Origin: Lunularia cruciata
Taxonomy: Eukaryota > Streptophyta > Marchantiopsida > Lunulariales > Lunulariaceae
NCBI GenBank assembly: GCA_948567375.1
Contig: CAOYZS010000001.1
Span: 124,001 to 188,000 of the forward strand
Direction: 5' to 3'
Length of the DNA: 64,000 nucleotides
Shown here piece by piece: positions 24,932 through 38,675 of the stretch. Position 1 is the first letter of the stretch; every line of letters starts with the position of its first letter. Below the pieces are notes generated by a model. The model was not told the origin of the DNA. It saw nothing but the letters and a program-made list of their open reading frames with translations, and ran no database searches. The translations under genes were made by a program, and so were the position numbers.

Positions 24932-25016
24932 TGAAATATAAAGCCCGAAAGACCCAAAGAGTCAAAAGGCTGGAAACACAATACAAAACACATGAAATGT
25001 GAGCCTAGGCAAGGGC

Positions 25017-26247
25017 CTAGGGCATCTGACCAATCTGTAACAAATTGGTACGATGTATACTAACCTCAGTCATGTACTTCCCTAATGCTAAAGCTTCAAC
25101 CTGTAAGAGAGTTGAGAAATCACTACAAGTAATCTGATGTCTAACTCTAATCTGCATGTAACAAGGGCAAACAATCAACACATGATGCTCATCCTCAACT
25201 TTGCTCATAATACACAATTTGCAAAGTCGCATGGAGTGCTCTATCTGTTGCCAACGTCCTTGTTCTACTTCTAGTCTATGAGAACTAGTTTTATATTGAG
25301 CAATAACATGTCTAAGTGAAGTAGAAATCCTAGCCAAGAGATAATCTTGCTCACAATACACCAACATAGGATTTACAAACTGCTGATAGAACACCATCTT
25401 GGTACCGGGCTGCTGCCATAGGCGAAGTAAGAACTGCTCCTTGATCACTTCTCGTAGTGCAATAGGCTCCAACCTCCAATGTCGCTCACAAACATTCCAC
25501 CTTGTGGCCCATGCAATCAGATCTGTATACCAACCGACAGATAGAGCGGCACAAAAAGCTTGGTAGGGAAGTCTCTCATGCTCCATGGACCTCACCTTAG
25601 TGGCATATGTGATAGCTAAAAACAAAGCTTCAGCCTCAAGTGGCAAAAACCCGGTTTCAGCAAGCAGCAATACATAAGGAGTTTGAGTCCTCACCCCAAG
25701 TTCATCACACAAAAACAATTTCTGAACTTTCTCCACCTTTTGCCACCATGTCTTCTTAGTACCTGGACCCCAAATCTGAGCACCATAGAGAACCACCGGC
25801 TGCACAAGAGATCTGAACAGCACCTTCTTCAACGCCCATGTGGTAAGGTGAGCAAGTCTAGAGCGGTTCATGAGTGAATACAAAGCTCTAAAGCCTGCAT
25901 TGATTCTCATCTTCACACAAGTGGACCAACTATAGTCATGAGAAAACTCAAGGCCCAAGTACTTTTAAGAAGAAACCTGCTCCAATTGCTGTCCATCAAA
26001 AAAGAAAGGTGTGACACCTTTAGAACCTACCACAATCACCTTGGACTTGTCAAGGTTCACTTCCATCTTTGTTTCATTGCAAAACAAGAGAAGAGAATCC
26101 AACAGCTTCTGTAAACCCTCTGGATTGGTGGAGAGAAGCACTACATCATCTGCATAAAGGAGTGCATGTATCATCAAAGAGCCAACCTGTAGCTCCAGCT
26201 TCCATGAGTAGACTCTCTAGATCATCGATGAAGATTCCGAATAGAGT
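25017..26247 (-). pseudogene. LINE fragment B, unit 7
   Basis: In-frame TAA at 25965-25967, YADD at 26145-26156. No private change noticed. Confidence 0.88.
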
Positions 26248-26351
26248 TGAAACAACAATGAAACAATGAAATATAAAGCCTGAAAGACCCAAAGAGTCAA
26301 AAGGCTAGAAACACAATACAAAACACATGAAATGTGAGCCTAGGCAAGGGC

Positions 26352-27752
26352 CTAGGGCATCTGACCAATCTGTAACAAATTGGTCCGATGTAAACTAACT
26401 TCTGTCATGTATTTCCCTAACGCTAAAGCTTCAACCTGTAAGAGAGTTGAGAAATCACGACAAATAATCTGATGTCTAACTCTGATCAGCATGTAACTAG
26501 GGCAATCAATAAACATATGATGCTCATCCTCAACTTTGCTCATAGTACACAATTTGCAAAGTCGCATGGAGTGCTCTATCTGCTGCCAACGTCCTTGTTC
26601 TACTTCTAGTCTATGAGAACTAGTTCTATATTGAGCAATAACATGTCTAAGTGAAGTAGAAATCCTAGCCAAGAGATAATCTTGCTCACAATACACCAAC
26701 ATAGGATTTACAAATTGCTGATAGAACACCATCTTGGTACCGGGTTGCTGCCATAGGCGAAGTAAGAACTGCTCCTTGATCACTTCTCGTAGTGCAATAG
26801 GCTCCAATCTCCAATGTCGCTCAGAAACATTCCACCTAGTGGCCCATGCAATCAGATCTGTATACCAACCGACAGATAGAGTGGCACAAAAAGCTTGGTA
26901 GGGAAGTCTCTCATGCTCCATGGACCTCACCTTAGTGGCATATGTGATAGCTAAAAACAAAGCTTCAGCCTCAAGAGGTAAAAACCTTGTTTCAGCAAGC
27001 AGCAATACATAAGGAGTTTGAGTCCTCACCCCAAGTTCATCACACAAAAACAATTTCTGAACTTTCTCCACCTTTTGCCACCATGTCTTCTTAGTACCTG
27101 GACCCCAAATCTGAGCACCATAGAGAACCACCGGCTGCACAAGAGATCTGAACAGCACCTTCTTCAACTCCCATGTGGTAAGGTGAGCAAGTCTAGAGCG
27201 ATTCATGAGTGAATACAAAGCTCTAAAGCCTGCATTGATTCTCATCTTCACACAAGTAGACCAACTATAGTCATGAGAAAACTCAAGGCCCAAGTACTTG
27301 TAAGAAGAAACCTGCTCCAATTGCTGTCCGTCAAAAAAGAAAGGTGTGACACCTTTAGAACCCACCACAATCACCTTGGACTTGTCAAGGTTCACTTCCA
27401 TCTTTGTTTCATTGCAAAACAAGAGAAGAGAATCCAATAGCTTCTGTAAACTCTGTGGGTTGGTGGAGAGAAGCACTACATCATCTGCATAAAGGAGTGC
27501 ATGTATCATCAGAGAGCCAATCTGTACACCTGTAGCTCCAGCTTCCATGAGTAGATTCTCCAGATCATCGATGAAGATTCCAAATAGAGTGGGAGATAGA
27601 GAGCAGCCTTGAATCACACCCATTGTGCTAAGGACATCTTGAGAGCTCAAAGATGAAAGTTTCACAATCACTTTCTCATAGAGTCTAGAGATAGCACCAA
27701 TCAGATCAGCTGAAACACCAACTAGAGTGAGTCTCTCACTTAGACATTCAGT
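26352..27752 (-). pseudogene. LINE fragment A2, unit 7
   Basis: Ends at TAG 26352-26354, YADD at 27480-27491. No private change noticed. Confidence 0.88.
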
Positions 27753-27755
27753 TCA

Positions 27756-29039
27756 TCACCACCATTCAGTTGGAGATAGAGAGCAGCCTTGGATCACACC
27801 CATTGAGCTAAGGACATCTTGAGAGCTCAAAGATGAAAGTTTCACAATCACTTTCCCATAGAGTCTAGAGATAGCATCAATCAGATCAGCTGAAACACCC
27901 ACTTCAATGAGTCTCTCACTTAGAGATTTCCTCAGCACCTTATCAAAGGCCTTCCTGAAATCAATAAAGGCAACATAGAGAGATCTCCCAACACCCTTGG
28001 ATTTCCACCACAAAACATGAAGTACCAATAGGTGGTCCAAAGTACTAAAGCCTAATCTGAAACCAGCTTGGCACTTAGCTCGAATTTTGTGCTTTTCAGC
28101 CCAAGTGCTCAACCTTGACTCCAAAATTCGACCATACAACTTGGCAAAGACACTACCAACAAGTATGGTACGGTAATTGGTGACAACATCTCTCTGGCCA
28201 GACTTGTGAATAGGAACTACCTTCTTGAAGCACCATCTATCCGGAAAGCCACACTTGATTGCCTCATTCAAATGAGAAGTGAGTATTGAAATCAGTTGGC
28301 TACCGCCCCACTTCAGAAGTTCAACACATAGTCCATCAAGGTCTTCAGCCTTACCATTGGCCAACTTCTTCAATTGGTACTTGACATCAGCTTCAGAGAT
28401 GGTGAGAGCAGATCCAAGGCAAGGTGCCATGCTTGGAGCATTTGGGAAAAAGTACAAATCCTTCACATAGTCACAAAGCTCATTCAGGTCCAGCGATGGA
28501 GATGGAGATCTGATGGTTACCTTCTTCCAGAAAGCCTTGGGATTGCTCCTCAATTCAGTGCTCAACTCAACTCCTTTGAGTCTTAGAAATGGCCGCGTTT
28601 TGCACTTCACCAACTTTCTGTATGAAACAAAGGCTTGATTTTGTGCAATCTGATCAAGAGATCTATCCATAGCTTTGATCCTTGCCATTTTGCAATCAGC
28701 ATCATACCACCTATTGCAAGGGAGACCAAGTCTCTTCCTGTGGGAGCCTCTTGGAAACAAAGAAGTAGATGTAGTAGATTGAAGAAGTTCAATCAATTGA
28801 TCACTACGTTGTTGAAAATCAGAACTCCACTCCATAGAACTCAATTTCTCTTGGATAGCTTGTTGGTACAAGTCTCTCTTGTGAAAATCTAGATGAAGTT
28901 TGCCTCTAAAAGCATGGTCTATAGGTAATGTGGTTCTATTGAGGCAAGGAAAAAGGATGGTACAGGATAGAGGTGCATGGTCTGATTCTGGTTGAGGATC
29001 TAAAACAGCAAAATTTGAGACAAGATGGATATGAAACAA
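27756..29039 (-). pseudogene. LINE fragment A1, unit 7
   Basis: Common aspartate form (T at 27877). No private change noticed. Confidence 0.88.
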
Positions 29040-29124
29040 TGAAATATAAAGCCCGAAAGACCCAAAGAGTCAAAAGGCTGGAAACACAATACAAAACACA
29101 TGAAATGTGAGCCTAGGCAAGGGC

Positions 29125-30355
29125 CTAGGGCATCTGACCAATCTGTAACAAATTGGTACGATGTATACTAACCTCAGTCATGTACTTCCCTAATGCTAAA
29201 GCTTCAACCTGTAAGAGAGTTGAGAAATCACTACAAGTAATCTGATGTCTAACTCTAATCTGCATGTAACAAGGGCAAACAATCAACACATGATGCTCAT
29301 CCTCAACTTTGCTCATAATACACAATTTGCAAAGTCGCATGGAGTGCTCTATCTGTTGCCAACGTCCTTGTTCTACTTCTAGTCTATGAGAACTAGTTTT
29401 ATATTGAGCAATAACATGTCTAAGTGAAGTAGAAATCCTAGCCAAGAGATAATCTTGCTCACAATACACCAACATAGGATTTACAAACTGCTGATAGAAC
29501 ACCATCTTGGTACCGGGCTGCTGCCATAGGCGAAGTAAGAACTGCTCCTTGATCACTTCTCGTAGTGCAATAGGCTCCAACCTCCAATGTCGCTCACAAA
29601 CATTCCACCTTGTGGCCCATGCAATCAGATCTGTATACCAACCGACAGATAGAGCGGCACAAAAAGCTTGGTAGGGAAGTCTCTCATGCTCCATGGACCT
29701 CACCTTAGTGGCATATGTGATAGCTAAAAACAAAGCTTCAGCCTCAAGTGGCAAAAACCCGGTTTCAGCAAGCAGCAATACATAAGGAGTTTGAGTCCTC
29801 ACCCCAAGTTCATCACACAAAAACAATTTCTGAACTTTCTCCACCTTTTGCCACCATGTCTTCTTAGTACCTGGACCCCAAATCTGAGCACCATAGAGAA
29901 CCACCGGCTGCACAAGAGATCTGAACAGCACCTTCTTCAACGCCCATGTGGTAAGGTGAGCAAGTCTAGAGCGGTTCATGAGTGAATACAAAGCTCTAAA
30001 GCCTGCATTGATTCTCATCTTCACACAAGTGGACCAACTATAGTCATGAGAAAACTCAAGGCCCAAGTACTTTTAAGAAGAAACCTGCTCCAATTGCTGT
30101 CCATCAAAAAAGAAAGGTGTGACACCTTTAGAACCTACCACAATCACCTTGGACTTGTCAAGGTTCACTTCCATCTTTGTTTCATTGCAAAACAAGAGAA
30201 GAGAATCCAACAGCTTCTGTAAACCCTCTGGATTGGTGGAGAGAAGCACTACATCATCTGCATAAAGGAGTGCATGTATCATCAAAGAGCCAACCTGTAG
30301 CTCCAGCTTCCATGAGTAGACTCTCTAGATCATCGATGAAGATTCCGAATAGAGT
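29125..30355 (-). pseudogene. LINE fragment B, unit 8
   Basis: In-frame TAA at 30073-30075, YADD at 30253-30264. No private change noticed. Confidence 0.88.
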
Positions 30356-30459
30356 TGAAACAACAATGAAACAATGAAATATAAAGCCTGAAAGACCCAA
30401 AGAGTCAAAAGGCTAGAAACACAATACAAAACACATGAAATGTGAGCCTAGGCAAGGGC

Positions 30460-31860
30460 CTAGGGCATCTGACCAATCTGTAACAAATTGGTCCGATGTA
30501 AACTAACTTCTGTCATGTATTTCCCTAACGCTAAAGCTTCAACCTGTAAGAGAGTTGAGAAATCACGACAAATAATCTGATGTCTAACTCTGATCAGCAT
30601 GTAACTAGGGCAATCAATAAACATATGATGCTCATCCTCAACTTTGCTCATAGTACACAATTTGCAAAGTCGCATGGAGTGCTCTATCTGCTGCCAACGT
30701 CCTTGTTCTACTTCTAGTCTATGAGAACTAGTTCTATATTGAGCAATAACATGTCTAAGTGAAGTAGAAATCCTAGCCAAGAGATAATCTTGCTCACAAT
30801 ACACCAACATAGGATTTACAAATTGCTGATAGAACACCATCTTGGTACCGGGTTGCTGCCATAGGCGAAGTAAGAACTGCTCCTTGATCACTTCTCGTAG
30901 TGCAATAGGCTCCAATCTCCAATGTCGCTCAGAAACATTCCACCTAGTGGCCCATGCAATCAGATCTGTATACCAACCGACAGATAGAGTGGCACAAAAA
31001 GCTTGGTAGGGAAGTCTCTCATGCTCCATGGACCTCACCTTAGTGGCATATGTGATAGCTAAAAACAAAGCTTCAGCCTCAAGAGGTAAAAACCTTGTTT
31101 CAGCAAGCAGCAATACATAAGGAGTTTGAGTCCTCACCCCAAGTTCATCACACAAAAACAATTTCTGAACTTTCTCCACCTTTTGCCACCATGTCTTCTT
31201 AGTACCTGGACCCCAAATCTGAGCACCATAGAGAACCACCGGCTGCACAAGAGATCTGAACAGCACCTTCTTCAACTCCCATGTGGTAAGGTGAGCAAGT
31301 CTAGAGCGATTCATGAGTGAATACAAAGCTCTAAAGCCTGCATTGATTCTCATCTTCACACAAGTAGACCAACTATAGTCATGAGAAAACTCAAGGCCCA
31401 AGTACTTGTAAGAAGAAACCTGCTCCAATTGCTGTCCGTCAAAAAAGAAAGGTGTGACACCTTTAGAACCCACCACAATCACCTTGGACTTGTCAAGGTT
31501 CACTTCCATCTTTGTTTCATTGCAAAACAAGAGAAGAGAATCCAATAGCTTCTGTAAACTCTGTGGGTTGGTGGAGAGAAGCACTACATCATCTGCATAA
31601 AGGAGTGCATGTATCATCAGAGAGCCAATCTGTACACCTGTAGCTCCAGCTTCCATGAGTAGATTCTCCAGATCATCGATGAAGATTCCAAATAGAGTGG
31701 GAGATAGAGAGCAGCCTTGAATCACACCCATTGTGCTAAGGACATCTTGAGAGCTCAAAGATGAAAGTTTCACAATCACTTTCTCATAGAGTCTAGAGAT
31801 AGCACCAATCAGATCAGCTGAAACACCAACTAGAGTGAGTCTCTCACTTAGACATTCAGT
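30460..31860 (-). pseudogene. LINE fragment A2, unit 8
   Basis: Ends at TAG 30460-30462, YADD at 31588-31599. No private change noticed. Confidence 0.88.
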
Positions 31861-31863
31861 TCA

Positions 31864-33147
31864 TCACCACCATTCAGTTGGAGATAGAGAGCAGCCTTGG
31901 ATCACACCCATTGAGCTAAGGACATCTTGAGAGCTCAAAGATGAAAGTTTCACAATCACTTTCCCATAGAGTCTAGAGATAGCATCAATCAGATCAGCTG
32001 AAACACCCACTTCAATGAGTCTCTCACTTAGAGATTTCCTCAGCACCTTATCAAAGGCCTTCCTGAAATCAATAAAGGCAACATAGAGAGATCTCCCAAC
32101 ACCCTTGGATTTCCACCACAAAACATGAAGTACCAATAGGTGGTCCAAAGTACTAAAGCCTAATCTGAAACCAGCTTGGCACTTAGCTCGAATTTTGTGC
32201 TTTTCAGCCCAAGTGCTCAACCTTGACTCCAAAATTCGACCATACAACTTGGCAAAGACACTACCAACAAGTATGGTACGGTAATTGGTGACAACATCTC
32301 TCTGGCCAGACTTGTGAATAGGAACTACCTTCTTGAAGCACCATCTATCCGGAAAGCCACACTTGATTGCCTCATTCAAATGAGAAGTGAGTATTGAAAT
32401 CAGTTGGCTACCGCCCCACTTCAGAAGTTCAACACATAGTCCATCAAGGTCTTCAGCCTTACCATTGGCCAACTTCTTCAATTGGTACTTGACATCAGCT
32501 TCAGAGATGGTGAGAGCAGATCCAAGGCAAGGTGCCATGCTTGGAGCATTTGGGAAAAAGTACAAATCCTTCACATAGTCACAAAGCTCATTCAGGTCCA
32601 GCGATGGAGATGGAGATCTGATGGTTACCTTCTTCCAGAAAGCCTTGGGATTGCTCCTCAATTCAGTGCTCAACTCAACTCCTTTGAGTCTTAGAAATGG
32701 CCGCGTTTTGCACTTCACCAACTTTCTGTATGAAACAAAGGCTTGATTTTGTGCAATCTGATCAAGAGATCTATCCATAGCTTTGATCCTTGCCATTTTG
32801 CAATCAGCATCATACCACCTATTGCAAGGGAGACCAAGTCTCTTCCTGTGGGAGCCTCTTGGAAACAAAGAAGTAGATGTAGTAGATTGAAGAAGTTCAA
32901 TCAATTGATCACTACGTTGTTGAAAATCAGAACTCCACTCCATAGAACTCAATTTCTCTTGGATAGCTTGTTGGTACAAGTCTCTCTTGTGAAAATCTAG
33001 ATGAAGTTTGCCTCTAAAAGCATGGTCTATAGGTAATGTGGTTCTATTGAGGCAAGGAAAAAGGATGGTACAGGATAGAGGTGCATGGTCTGATTCTGGT
33101 TGAGGATCTAAAACAGCAAAATTTGAGACAAGATGGATATGAAACAA
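31864..33147 (-). pseudogene. LINE fragment A1, unit 8
   Basis: Common form with G at 32056, the last unit before the block of units 9-12 that have A there. Confidence 0.88.
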
Positions 33148-33232
33148 TGAAATATAAAGCCCGAAAGACCCAAAGAGTCAAAAGGCTGGAAACACAATAC
33201 AAAACACATGAAATGTGAGCCTAGGCAAGGGC

Positions 33233-34463
33233 CTAGGGCATCTGACCAATCTGTAACAAATTGGTACGATGTATACTAACCTCAGTCATGTACTTCCCTA
33301 ATGCTAAAGCTTCAACCTGTAAGAGAGTTGAGAAATCACTACAAGTAATCTGATGTCTAACTCTAATCTGCATGTAACAAGGGCAAACAATCAACACATG
33401 ATGCTCATCCTCAACTTTGCTCATAATACACAATTTGCAAAGTCGCATGGAGTGCTCTATCTGTTGCCAACGTCCTTGTTCTACTTCTAGTCTATGAGAA
33501 CTAGTTTTATATTGAGCAATAACATGTCTAAGTGAAGTAGAAATCCTAGCCAAGAGATAATCTTGCTCACAATACACCAACATAGGATTTACAAACTGCT
33601 GATAGAACACCATCTTGGTACCGGGCTGCTGCCATAGGCGAAGTAAGAACTGCTCCTTGATCACTTCTCGTAGTGCAATAGGCTCCAACCTCCAATGTCG
33701 CTCACAAACATTCCACCTTGTGGCCCATGCAATCAGATCTGTATACCAACCGACAGATAGAGCGGCACAAAAAGCTTGGTAGGGAAGTCTCTCATGCTCC
33801 ATGGACCTCACCTTAGTGGCATATGTGATAGCTAAAAACAAAGCTTCAGCCTCAAGTGGCAAAAACCCGGTTTCAGCAAGCAGCAATACATAAGGAGTTT
33901 GAGTCCTCACCCCAAGTTCATCACACAAAAACAATTTCTGAACTTTCTCCACCTTTTGCCACCATGTCTTCTTAGTACCTGGACCCCAAATCTGAGCACC
34001 ATAGAGAACCACCGGCTGCACAAGAGATCTGAACAGCACCTTCTTCAACGCCCATGTGGTAAGGTGAGCAAGTCTAGAGCGGTTCATGAGTGAATACAAA
34101 GCTCTAAAGCCTGCATTGATTCTCATCTTCACACAAGTGGACCAACTATAGTCATGAGAAAACTCAAGGCCCAAGTACTTTTAAGAAGAAACCTGCTCCA
34201 ATTGCTGTCCATCAAAAAAGAAAGGTGTGACACCTTTAGAACCTACCACAATCACCTTGGACTTGTCAAGGTTCACTTCCATCTTTGTTTCATTGCAAAA
34301 CAAGAGAAGAGAATCCAACAGCTTCTGTAAACCCTCTGGATTGGTGGAGAGAAGCACTACATCATCTGCATAAAGGAGTGCATGTATCATCAAAGAGCCA
34401 ACCTGTAGCTCCAGCTTCCATGAGTAGACTCTCTAGATCATCGATGAAGATTCCGAATAGAGT
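33233..34463 (-). pseudogene. LINE fragment B, unit 9
   Basis: In-frame TAA at 34181-34183, YADD at 34361-34372. No private change noticed. Confidence 0.88.
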
Positions 34464-34567
34464 TGAAACAACAATGAAACAATGAAATATAAAGCCTGAA
34501 AGACCCAAAGAGTCAAAAGGCTAGAAACACAATACAAAACACATGAAATGTGAGCCTAGGCAAGGGC

Positions 34568-35968
34568 CTAGGGCATCTGACCAATCTGTAACAAATTGGT
34601 CCGATGTAAACTAACTTCTGTCATGTATTTCCCTAACGCTAAAGCTTCAACCTGTAAGAGAGTTGAGAAATCACGACAAATAATCTGATGTCTAACTCTG
34701 ATCAGCATGTAACTAGGGCAATCAATAAACATATGATGCTCATCCTCAACTTTGCTCATAGTACACAATTTGCAAAGTCGCATGGAGTGCTCTATCTGCT
34801 GCCAACGTCCTTGTTCTACTTCTAGTCTATGAGAACTAGTTCTATATTGAGCAATAACATGTCTAAGTGAAGTAGAAATCCTAGCCAAGAGATAATCTTG
34901 CTCACAATACACCAACATAGGATTTACAAATTGCTGATAGAACACCATCTTGGTACCGGGTTGCTGCCATAGGCGAAGTAAGAACTGCTCCTTGATCACT
35001 TCTCGTAGTGCAATAGGCTCCAATCTCCAATGTCGCTCAGAAACATTCCACCTAGTGGCCCATGCAATCAGATCTGTATACCAACCGACAGATAGAGTGG
35101 CACAAAAAGCTTGGTAGGGAAGTCTCTCATGCTCCATGGACCTCACCTTAGTGGCATATGTGATAGCTAAAAACAAAGCTTCAGCCTCAAGAGGTAAAAA
35201 CCTTGTTTCAGCAAGCAGCAATACATAAGGAGTTTGAGTCCTCACCCCAAGTTCATCACACAAAAACAATTTCTGAACTTTCTCCACCTTTTGCCACCAT
35301 GTCTTCTTAGTACCTGGACCCCAAATCTGAGCACCATAGAGAACCACCGGCTGCACAAGAGATCTGAACAGCACCTTCTTCAACTCCCATGTGGTAAGGT
35401 GAGCAAGTCTAGAGCGATTCATGAGTGAATACAAAGCTCTAAAGCCTGCATTGATTCTCATCTTCACACAAGTAGACCAACTATAGTCATGAGAAAACTC
35501 AAGGCCCAAGTACTTGTAAGAAGAAACCTGCTCCAATTGCTGTCCGTCAAAAAAGAAAGGTGTGACACCTTTAGAACCCACCACAATCACCTTGGACTTG
35601 TCAAGGTTCACTTCCATCTTTGTTTCATTGCAAAACAAGAGAAGAGAATCCAATAGCTTCTGTAAACTCTGTGGGTTGGTGGAGAGAAGCACTACATCAT
35701 CTGCATAAAGGAGTGCATGTATCATCAGAGAGCCAATCTGTACACCTGTAGCTCCAGCTTCCATGAGTAGATTCTCCAGATCATCGATGAAGATTCCAAA
35801 TAGAGTGGGAGATAGAGAGCAGCCTTGAATCACACCCATTGTGCTAAGGACATCTTGAGAGCTCAAAGATGAAAGTTTCACAATCACTTTCTCATAGAGT
35901 CTAGAGATAGCACCAATCAGATCAGCTGAAACACCAACTAGAGTGAGTCTCTCACTTAGACATTCAGT
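34568..35968 (-). pseudogene. LINE fragment A2, unit 9
   Basis: Ends at TAG 34568-34570, YADD at 35696-35707. No private change noticed. Confidence 0.88.
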
Positions 35969-35971
35969 TCA

Positions 35972-37255
35972 TCACCACCATTCAGTTGGAGATAGAGAGC
36001 AGCCTTGGATCACACCCATTGAGCTAAGGACATCTTGAGAGCTCAAAGATGAAAGTTTCACAATCACTTTCCCATAGAGTCTAGAGATAGCATCAATCAG
36101 ATCAGCTGAAACACCCACTTCAATGAGTCTCTCACTTAGAGATTTCCTCAGCACCTTATCAAAAGCCTTCCTGAAATCAATAAAGGCAACATAGAGAGAT
36201 CTCCCAACACCCTTGGATTTCCACCACAAAACATGAAGTACCAATAGGTGGTCCAAAGTACTAAAGCCTAATCTGAAACCAGCTTGGCACTTAGCTCGAA
36301 TTTTGTGCTTTTCAGCCCAAGTGCTCAACCTTGACTCCAAAATTCGACCATACAACTTGGCAAAGACACTACCAACAAGTATGGTACGGTAATTGGTGAC
36401 AACATCTCTCTGGCCAGACTTGTGAATAGGAACTACCTTCTTGAAGCACCATCTATCCGGAAAGCCACACTTGATTGCCTCATTCAAATGAGAAGTGAGT
36501 ATTGAAATCAGTTGGCTACCGCCCCACTTCAGAAGTTCAACACATAGTCCATCAAGGTCTTCAGCCTTACCATTGGCCAACTTCTTCAATTGGTACTTGA
36601 CATCAGCTTCAGAGATGGTGAGAGCAGATCCAAGGCAAGGTGCCATGCTTGGAGCATTTGGGAAAAAGTACAAATCCTTCACATAGTCACAAAGCTCATT
36701 CAGGTCCAGCGATGGAGATGGAGATCTGATGGTTACCTTCTTCCAGAAAGCCTTGGGATTGCTCCTCAATTCAGTGCTCAACTCAACTCCTTTGAGTCTT
36801 AGAAATGGCCGCGTTTTGCACTTCACCAACTTTCTGTATGAAACAAAGGCTTGATTTTGTGCAATCTGATCAAGAGATCTATCCATAGCTTTGATCCTTG
36901 CCATTTTGCAATCAGCATCATACCACCTATTGCAAGGGAGACCAAGTCTCTTCCTGTGGGAGCCTCTTGGAAACAAAGAAGTAGATGTAGTAGATTGAAG
37001 AAGTTCAATCAATTGATCACTACGTTGTTGAAAATCAGAACTCCACTCCATAGAACTCAATTTCTCTTGGATAGCTTGTTGGTACAAGTCTCTCTTGTGA
37101 AAATCTAGATGAAGTTTGCCTCTAAAAGCATGGTCTATAGGTAATGTGGTTCTATTGAGGCAAGGAAAAAGGATGGTACAGGATAGAGGTGCATGGTCTG
37201 ATTCTGGTTGAGGATCTAAAACAGCAAAATTTGAGACAAGATGGATATGAAACAA
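35972..37255 (-). pseudogene. LINE fragment A1, unit 9, synonymous block variant
   Basis: A instead of G at 36164 changes the alanine codon of motif A (DFRKAFD) from GCC to GCT. This is the first of four consecutive units (9-12) with the change. Confidence 0.88.
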
Positions 37256-37340
37256 TGAAATATAAAGCCCGAAAGACCCAAAGAGTCAAAAGGCTGGAAA
37301 CACAATACAAAACACATGAAATGTGAGCCTAGGCAAGGGC

Positions 37341-38571
37341 CTAGGGCATCTGACCAATCTGTAACAAATTGGTACGATGTATACTAACCTCAGTCATGTA
37401 CTTCCCTAATGCTAAAGCTTCAACCTGTAAGAGAGTTGAGAAATCACTACAAGTAATCTGATGTCTAACTCTAATCTGCATGTAACAAGGGCAAACAATC
37501 AACACATGATGCTCATCCTCAACTTTGCTCATAATACACAATTTGCAAAGTCGCATGGAGTGCTCTATCTGTTGCCAACGTCCTTGTTCTACTTCTAGTC
37601 TATGAGAACTAGTTTTATATTGAGCAATAACATGTCTAAGTGAAGTAGAAATCCTAGCCAAGAGATAATCTTGCTCACAATACACCAACATAGGATTTAC
37701 AAACTGCTGATAGAACACCATCTTGGTACCGGGCTGCTGCCATAGGCGAAGTAAGAACTGCTCCTTGATCACTTCTCGTAGTGCAATAGGCTCCAACCTC
37801 CAATGTCGCTCACAAACATTCCACCTTGTGGCCCATGCAATCAGATCTGTATACCAACCGACAGATAGAGCGGCACAAAAAGCTTGGTAGGGAAGTCTCT
37901 CATGCTCCATGGACCTCACCTTAGTGGCATATGTGATAGCTAAAAACAAAGCTTCAGCCTCAAGTGGCAAAAACCCGGTTTCAGCAAGCAGCAATACATA
38001 AGGAGTTTGAGTCCTCACCCCAAGTTCATCACACAAAAACAATTTCTGAACTTTCTCCACCTTTTGCCACCATGTCTTCTTAGTACCTGGACCCCAAATC
38101 TGAGCACCATAGAGAACCACCGGCTGCACAAGAGATCTGAACAGCACCTTCTTCAACGCCCATGTGGTAAGGTGAGCAAGTCTAGAGTGGTTCATGAGTG
38201 AATACAAAGCTCTAAAGCCTGCATTGATTCTCATCTTCACACAAGTGGACCAACTATAGTCATGAGAAAACTCAAGGCCCAAGTACTTTTAAGAAGAAAC
38301 CTGCTCCAATTGCTGTCCATCAAAAAAGAAAGGTGTGACACCTTTAGAACCTACCACAATCACCTTGGACTTGTCAAGGTTCACTTCCATCTTTGTTTCA
38401 TTGCAAAACAAGAGAAGAGAATCCAACAGCTTCTGTAAACCCTCTGGATTGGTGGAGAGAAGCACTACATCATCTGCATAAAGGAGTGCATGTATCATCA
38501 AAGAGCCAACCTGTAGCTCCAGCTTCCATGAGTAGACTCTCTAGATCATCGATGAAGATTCCGAATAGAGT
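37341..38571 (-). pseudogene. LINE fragment B, unit 10, private missense
   Basis: T instead of C at 38188 converts a CpG to TpG and changes arginine to histidine (LMNHSRL). Only this unit has it. The in-frame TAA at 38289-38291 lies upstream in reading direction. Confidence 0.88.
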
Positions 38572-38675
38572 TGAAACAACAATGAAACAATGAAATATAA
38601 AGCCTGAAAGACCCAAAGAGTCAAAAGGCTAGAAACACAATACAAAACACATGAAATGTGAGCCTAGGCAAGGGC

